From contig JAJYRX010000032.1 in NCBI GenBank assembly GCA_021793875.1, positions 1 through 10,850 of the forward strand: a DNA stretch of 10,850 nt, given 5' to 3'. The notes beneath the pieces were generated by a model. That model worked only from the letters and a program-made list of their open reading frames with translations. It was not told the origin of the DNA and made no database searches. Shown in pieces: positions 7,308 through 10,850 of this stretch. Every line of letters starts with the position of its first letter. The first letter of the stretch is position 1. The position numbers and the translations under genes were made by a program. The DNA is from Pseudomonadota bacterium (GTDB lineage: Bacteria; Pseudomonadota; Gammaproteobacteria; Burkholderiales; Burkholderiaceae_B).

Positions 7308-7348
7308 ATTGCGTGCTTGTTGAGCGCCATGTAAGGTGCTTGTTGTAT

Positions 7349-7433
7349 GCCCAGATGGCGGAATTGGTAGACGCGCATGGTTCAGGTCCATGTGCCGCAA
7401 GGCGTGGAGGTTCAAATCCTCTTCTGGGCACCA
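7349..7433 (+). tRNA. tRNA-Leu (anticodon CAG)
   Basis: A class II tRNA of 85 nt with encoded CCA (7431-7433). The acceptor stem GCCCAGA (7349-7355) pairs with TCTGGGC (7423-7429), with A73 as discriminator. The anticodon loop TTCAGGT carries CAG at 7383-7385 and reads CUG leucine codons. A long variable arm (TGCC-GCAA-GGCG) and the T-arm with GGTTCAAATCC confirm the type. It is divergent from rnr and followed by its own terminator. Confidence 0.97.
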
Positions 7434-7471
7434 TCAACTTCTCAATAGCATACTCCTAGTATATAAAAAAC

Positions 7472-7505
7472 GGCTGCAAGGTATGTCTTGTGGCCTTTGT
7501 TTTTT
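7472..7505 (+). terminator. Rho-independent terminator after tRNA-Leu
   Basis: GGCTGCAAG (7472-7480) pairs with CTTGTGGCC (7487-7495) over nine positions, two of them G-U, around the loop GTATGT. It is followed by TTTGTTTTTT (7496-7505) and preceded by a run of six A. It lies 38 nt after the tRNA CCA and separates the tRNA from the downstream protein operon. The remaining 7506-7626 is AT-rich with no clear promoter; TATAAA at 7607-7612 is a possible -10 but would leave almost no leader. Confidence 0.82.
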
Positions 7506-7626
7506 ATAAATAAGTTCTTTTATAGCTTCAATAAGTTTCAGAGTGTAATCTTTGTGGCTTTTTGGTAAAGCAAGTAGTTGTTTTTTATGCAAAAATAGTG
7601 CATCACTATAAATATTGTTAATTCTT

Positions 7627-8184
7627 ATGGTATCGATGTTAAGAGTTGTAAGGCTAGTTGTTTCTATTTTTACCATTGGGTTATTGTTACAGGTAATGGA
7701 TCATAGTGTTGCTGCTGAAAAGCGAATATATGGCTTACATGAACAGGTCTATATTAAAGATCTAGACATTAGCCTGGAAGCCAAACTAGATTCCGGTGCG
7801 ACAACATCTTCAATAAGTGCCGATAAAATAAAACGTTTCGAGCGCGATGGTGAAGAATGGGTTAGCTTTCGTTTGTCATTTGATGATGCACCTGAAAAAA
7901 AGTTTGAAATGCCACTGGTTCGTACCAGTAAGGTAAAGCGTAGGGCCGATGACTTCGATCCAGAAACTGATAAGGGTTATAGTAAGCGCCCAGTAGTAGA
8001 AATGGAGCTCACAATGGGTGATCAAACTCATGTTATTGAAGTTAACCTGACTGATAGGTCTCACTTCAAATACCCTTTTCTTATGGGAGCCAAAGCGCTG
8101 CGCCAATTTAACGCCCTTATAGATGTAAATGAGCGTATGGTAGCGGATGCGCCTTCCGATTCAGATGAAAAAGATAACAGCTAA
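7627..8184 (+). CDS. Exported retropepsin-like 'ATP-dependent zinc protease' family protein
   Basis: A small protein (185 residues from ATG 7627) of the family named putative ATP-dependent zinc protease (RimB-like), a single-domain aspartyl-protease (retropepsin) fold; the family name is historical. The catalytic-type motif KLDSGATTSS has Asp55 in DSGA, and the family's closing segment YPFLMGAKAL is at about 149-158. The N-terminus MLRVVRLVVSIFTIGLLLQV followed by SVAA reads as a signal peptide or anchor, placing the domain outside the cytoplasm. The C-terminal end is short and acidic. Start choice is uncertain: ATG 7627 and ATG 7636 are both in frame, TTG 7615 also opens the frame, and no Shine-Dalgarno stands out. 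It is first of three plus-strand genes with a 15-nt gap to the next, and the context suggests it processes or senses a product of the ligase. Whether it cleaves peptides is not known from sequence. Confidence 0.85.
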   Translation: MVSMLRVVRLVVSIFTIGLLLQVMDHSVAAEKRIYGLHEQVYIKDLDISLEAKLDSGATTSSISADKIKRFERDGEEWVSFRLSFDDAPEKKFEMPLVRTSKVKRRADDFDPETDKGYSKRPVVEMELTMGDQTHVIEVNLTDRSHFKYPFLMGAKALRQFNALIDVNERMVADAPSDSDEKDNS

Positions 8185-8199
8185 ATATAAGTTGCTAGC

Positions 8200-9729
8200 A
8201 TGCGTCCGCAGTCTGTTCATTTAAAAATACTAGTATTCCTGTTTGCTGTAGCCGGCTTAGTGCTCACAGCATATCAAATATTCATATTAAATATTCCAAT
8301 AACTGAGCACGAGACAGACCACCTTTGGAATATAGATGCAAAGGTTGAGTTCAAAGCAACCAATGGTGTCCCTGTTAAGTTGCAAATGTTTGTTCCACCG
8401 CAGAACACAAGGTTTGTCACGCTTAATGAAAGCTTTATTTCCAAAAACTTTGGGGTTAGCGTTAACAAAGCGGACGACAATCGACTAATAACCTGGTCAT
8501 CAAGAAGGTCTTCTGGTTCGCAGACGTTATTTTATCGTTTGGTTGTAACATCCAGGTTTGGTGCAGAAATGCCCGACACAGAAGGGCCGGTGTATCGCGA
8601 CCCCATAGAGGTTGAAGGAGCTGAAAAAATAGCTATTGAAGCCCTTCTAGCACCTATACGTCAGTACTCAGCTGATATAGAAACTTTTATTGGTGAGGCC
8701 ATAAAACGCATAAACGATAATAGTAACGATAACGTAAAAGTTTTGCTTAATGGTGATGATTCCACTGCTAACAAAGTCGATGTGTTGGAGACATTATTAG
8801 CAGCGGCCCATGTTCCTATAGAGCGCATAAACACACTGAACCTAGCGCAATCTAGTCTTAGCAAAACGGAGCTATGGATACGTAGTTACAACGGCGATAA
8901 TTGGTTGTATTTTAATCCTATTACTGGTCAAAAAGGGCTTCCTAAAGATAGGCTCATATGGTGGTATGGTGATAAACCATTAATGGAGCTTGAAGGGGGG
9001 TCACGGCCTACAGTAGAGTTCACTGTTAGTCGTAGCGAGATGAATGCCATTCGTTTGGCGCAACTAGTACGTGACGCAAACAGTGCAACACGGTTTTTAG
9101 ATAATTCATTGTATGGGTTGCCGCTCAGCGACCAGCAAACATATCAGCTCATTATCATGATACCTGTTGGTGTCTTGATAATACTATTACTTCGTAATGT
9201 GGTTGGTATACAAACTTTGGGCACATTTACGCCTGTTTTGATAGCCCTTGCATTTAGGGAAACGGGCTTAGGTTTTGGTGTAGCCTTATTCACTGTAATT
9301 ACTGCTTTGGGTTTAACGGTTAGGTCTTACCTCGAATATTTAAAGCTACAAATGTTGCCGCGGTTATCGGTAGTATTAACCTTTGTGGTTATGTTAATGG
9401 CTGCCATTAGCCTTTTTAGTCATAAGGTTGGTCTCGAAAGTGCTCTCTCGGTATCGTTATTCCCCATGGTTATTCTTACAATGACCATAGAACGACTCTC
9501 TATAACATGGGATGAACGGGGTGGGAATACTGCATTTAAGGAAGGGGTAACAACGCTTGCAGCAGCAGCATTGGCTCATTATGTTATGAGCTTGCCGCAG
9601 CTAAGATACTTTGTGTTTACATTCCCTGGTGTGCTGTTAGTTATGGTAGCTCTTATGTTGGCTTTGGGGCGCTACCGTGGATACCGTATAACCGAGCTGT
9701 TCCGGTTTAAAGAGCTGCTCAAGGATTAA
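8200..9729 (+). CDS. Inactive transglutaminase domain fused to seven TM helices
   Basis: A 509-residue integral membrane protein. Order: TM anchor 8-30, an extracytoplasmic region about 31-310, then seven hydrophobic segments at about 315-332, 337-352, 357-374, 389-406, 413-430, 449-464 and 470-490, ending in a basic tail (RYRGYRITELFRFKELLKD). Residues about 185-245 resemble a transglutaminase-like core: the helix VDVLETLLAAAHVPIERI and the strand pair ELWIRSYNGDNWLYFNP match the usual Cys-helix and HaW...GW..fDP pattern. By my alignment the catalytic Cys, His and Asp positions are Thr189, Glu224 and Asn239, so the triad is lost and the domain likely binds rather than catalyses. This is the Transglut_i_TM / 7TM_transglut architecture known from proteobacteria, usually beside an ATP-grasp ligase and a retropepsin, as here. 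The ATG at 8200 lacks a strong Shine-Dalgarno. The end overlaps the ribosome-binding site of the next gene. Confidence 0.9.
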   Translation: MRPQSVHLKILVFLFAVAGLVLTAYQIFILNIPITEHETDHLWNIDAKVEFKATNGVPVKLQMFVPPQNTRFVTLNESFISKNFGVSVNKADDNRLITWSSRRSSGSQTLFYRLVVTSRFGAEMPDTEGPVYRDPIEVEGAEKIAIEALLAPIRQYSADIETFIGEAIKRINDNSNDNVKVLLNGDDSTANKVDVLETLLAAAHVPIERINTLNLAQSSLSKTELWIRSYNGDNWLYFNPITGQKGLPKDRLIWWYGDKPLMELEGGSRPTVEFTVSRSEMNAIRLAQLVRDANSATRFLDNSLYGLPLSDQQTYQLIIMIPVGVLIILLLRNVVGIQTLGTFTPVLIALAFRETGLGFGVALFTVITALGLTVRSYLEYLKLQMLPRLSVVLTFVVMLMAAISLFSHKVGLESALSVSLFPMVILTMTIERLSITWDERGGNTAFKEGVTTLAAAALAHYVMSLPQLRYFVFTFPGVLLVMVALMLALGRYRGYRITELFRFKELLKD

Positions 9730-9734
9730 CCATA

Positions 9735-10703
9735 ATGTCAGGCATAATTAAAACTTGGCGTGGGTTAAGAGAAAAAGGTGTTATGGGTATTAACAGCCGT
9801 AACGCCAGCTTTGTACTGCAATACAACCAAAGAAAATACTATCCATTAGTAGACAATAAGGTTCTTACAAAAGAGCGTGCTCTTAAGGCTGGTATAAATG
9901 TGCCAGAAAAATATGAGGTTATACGCACCGAAAAAGAAATAAGGCGTATGCATAAATTACTGGAGGAGCGGTCAGACTTCGTGATTAAGCCGGCACAAGG
10001 GGCGGCTGGTGAAGGGATAATGATTATCGCTGATCGTTTCGAAGGGCATTACAAAACTGTTTCCGGACGCTTAGTCTCCTACTACGATATAGAGTTTCAA
10101 ATCTCAAACATACTTACAGGAATGTATTCTCTTGCTGGTGCGCGCGATGAGGCACTTATAGAGTATCGCGTTACGCCAGACCCCTTATTTAAGCGTATAA
10201 GCTACGAGGGTGTGCCCGATATACGTATTATTGTTTTAATGGGTTACCCAATCATGGCTATGGTGCGTCTGCCTACACGTCAGTCTGGTGGTAAGGCTAA
10301 TCTACATCAGGGTGCCATAGGGGTAGGGGTAAATTTGGCCACAGGCATTACTCTAGAAGGGTCATGGCTAAATTCGAAAATATCACGGCATCCCGATACA
10401 TATAATGAAGTTGCCGGTGTTCAGTTGCCCGATTGGGATAACTTTATGTATTTGGCATCTAAGTGTTATGAGCTATGTAATTTAGGTTATATAGGTGTCG
10501 ATCTGGTGCTTGATAAAGATCGTGGGCCTTTAATGCTAGAACTAAATGCACGACCAGGTCTAAATATTCAAATATCTAATAACGCAGGTCTAGAGAAACG
10601 CGCAAATATAGTAGAGGCACGTCTAGCGGAACTAGCCAGAAAAGGTGAGTCAGATACGCCAGAACAACGGGTTAAGTTCTCGCAAGAAATGTTTGCGGTT
10701 TAG
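9735..10703 (+). CDS. RimK-like ATP-grasp amidoligase (alpha-L-glutamate ligase-related)
   Basis: A 322-residue ATP-grasp enzyme of the RimK-related group, expected to join an amino acid (often glutamate) to a carboxylate of a peptide, protein or small molecule using ATP through an acyl-phosphate. Visible features: ATP-binding strand FVIKPAQGAAGEGIMII at 82-98 with Lys85 and the glycine-rich loop, ALIEYRV at 140-146 with Glu143, the RimK-type substrate loop PDIRIIVLMG and MVRLPTRQSGGKANLHQGAIG at 161-196, and Mg ligands Asp256, Glu269 and Asn271 in GVDLVLD...LMLELNARPGL. There is no signal peptide or membrane helix, so it acts in the cytoplasm. It differs from ribosomal S6 ligase RimK in its N-terminus and substrate loop. 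The ATG is 5 nt after the preceding stop and its Shine-Dalgarno AAGGA (9721-9725) lies inside that gene's last codons, indicating translational coupling. The substrate is not identifiable from sequence. Confidence 0.9.
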   Translation: MSGIIKTWRGLREKGVMGINSRNASFVLQYNQRKYYPLVDNKVLTKERALKAGINVPEKYEVIRTEKEIRRMHKLLEERSDFVIKPAQGAAGEGIMIIADRFEGHYKTVSGRLVSYYDIEFQISNILTGMYSLAGARDEALIEYRVTPDPLFKRISYEGVPDIRIIVLMGYPIMAMVRLPTRQSGGKANLHQGAIGVGVNLATGITLEGSWLNSKISRHPDTYNEVAGVQLPDWDNFMYLASKCYELCNLGYIGVDLVLDKDRGPLMLELNARPGLNIQISNNAGLEKRANIVEARLAELARKGESDTPEQRVKFSQEMFAV

Positions 10704-10706
10704 AGC

Positions 10707-10735
10707 TTGCTTTTAAAAAAAATATTGCATATAAT
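10707..10735 (+). promoter_or_regulatory. Promoter of tRNA-Val
   Basis: TTGCTT (10707-10712), a 17-nt spacer that is strongly A-rich, and a perfect -10 TATAAT (10730-10735). The predicted start near 10742 leaves about 35 nt before the tRNA. It begins 4 nt after the ligase stop. No hairpin terminator is seen between that stop and the tRNA, so read-through from the three-gene operon is possible. Confidence 0.6.
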
Positions 10736-10776
10736 CATTTTTTTACGCAACTTCCAGTGCACATTCGCGTATATGC

Positions 10777-10850
10777 GGGTGCTTAGCTCAGCTGGTAGAG
10801 CGGCGCCCTTACAAGGCGTAGGTCGGCGGTTCGATCCCGTCAGCACCCAC
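10777..10850 (+). tRNA. tRNA-Val (anticodon TAC), cut at the window edge
   Basis: A standard cloverleaf: acceptor GGGTGCT (10777-10783) pairs with AGCACCC (10842-10848), D-arm GCTC/GAGC, anticodon stem GCGCC/GGCGT with loop CTTACAA carrying TAC at 10810-10812, and T-arm GGCGG-TTCGATC-CCGTC. A73 is at 10849, and the last visible base is the first C of a probable encoded CCA. It reads GUA and related valine codons. It may be the first of a tRNA cluster continuing to the right. Confidence 0.96.

Larger units (their letters stand above)
7279..7309 (+). promoter_or_regulatory. Promoter of tRNA-Leu
   Basis: A perfect -10 TATAAT at 7304-7309 is followed by TGCGTG, a GC-containing discriminator of the sort found at stable-RNA promoters. 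The -35 is weak: TTGTAG at 7279-7284 with a long 19-nt spacer is the best candidate. The predicted start near 7316 leaves a precursor leader of about 33 nt before the tRNA, similar to the leader predicted for tRNA-Val at the right end. Confidence 0.55.

Noticed and set aside
7278..7415. N-terminal extension of RNase R to the ATG at 7415
   Set aside because: It would be antisense to most of tRNA-Leu and its divergent promoter, and the added residues do not match RNase R; the TTG at 7277 gives the expected length.
7349..7433. tRNA-Leu as an integration (att) site for a mobile element
   Set aside because: No integrase, excisionase or direct repeat of the tRNA 3' end was found downstream, and the tRNA is followed by an ordinary terminator.
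7465..7505. Reading the tRNA-Leu terminator as a two-way terminator
   Set aside because: The upstream A run would allow it in principle, but no supported minus-strand gene ends there, so it is annotated for the plus strand only.
7434..7676. 80-codon minus-strand open frame between tRNA-Leu and the retropepsin-like gene, with a Lys/Leu/Ile-rich helical-looking middle
   Set aside because: Its ATG lies inside the signal-peptide codons of the plus-strand gene, it has no Shine-Dalgarno, it runs through the tRNA terminator, and it resembles no family I know. Ribosome profiling or homologues in relatives would be needed to revive it.

Overview
The window looks like a piece of a moderately AT-rich gammaproteobacterial chromosome, probably free-living. 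The evidence is a divergent tRNA-Leu/rnr-rlmB block, an HU-beta gene, fatty-acid CoA ligase and thiolase genes, and a retropepsin / 7TM inactive-transglutaminase / RimK-like ligase operon, a combination I associate with this class. Genus cannot be read from the sequence. There is no sign of phage, insertion sequence, integrase or CRISPR.

Layout. (1) 1-2118, plus strand: the 3' part of a long-chain acyl-CoA synthetase, then a thiolase 7 nt later. This is probably a fatty-acid/acyl-CoA oxidation operon that begins outside the window. It ends at a perfect palindrome (2137-2166) that can terminate from both sides, because the next gene converges on it. (2) 2199-2827, minus strand: hupB (DNA-binding protein HU-beta) with a sigma70-like promoter about 180-205 nt upstream of its start codon, a leader of roughly 170 nt holding three short hairpins, and an AT-rich inverted repeat further upstream. 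(3) 2828-7277, minus strand: a tight operon rnr (RNase R) -> rlmB (23S rRNA Gm2251 methyltransferase) -> a PLP enzyme of the cystathionine gamma-synthase/sulfhydrylase family, with gaps of only 10 and 6 nt. RNase R most likely starts at a TTG codon; the only in-frame ATGs upstream lie inside a tRNA gene on the other strand. (4) 7279-7505, plus strand: tRNA-Leu(CAG) with its own promoter and terminator. Its -10 box overlaps a possible minus-strand -10 for rnr. (5) 7627-10703, plus strand: three genes in a row, an exported retropepsin-like 'ATP-dependent zinc protease' protein, a membrane protein with a degenerate extracytoplasmic transglutaminase domain plus seven C-terminal TM helices, and a cytoplasmic RimK-like ATP-grasp amidoligase. 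(6) 10707-10850: promoter and nearly complete gene of tRNA-Val(TAC), cut by the window edge.

The most interesting part is region 5. The architecture is a cytoplasmic peptide-bond-forming ligase, a multi-spanning membrane protein with a dead transglutaminase fold, and an exported protease-like protein. It suggests a three-component pathway in which an amino acid or peptide tag is added inside the cell and recognised or processed at or beyond the membrane. The families are catalogued, but to my knowledge the substrate is not settled. The remaining regions are mostly housekeeping. Points worth a second look there are the PLP enzyme attached to the RNA-processing operon, the non-ATG start of rnr with its overlapping divergent promoter, and the structured hupB leader.
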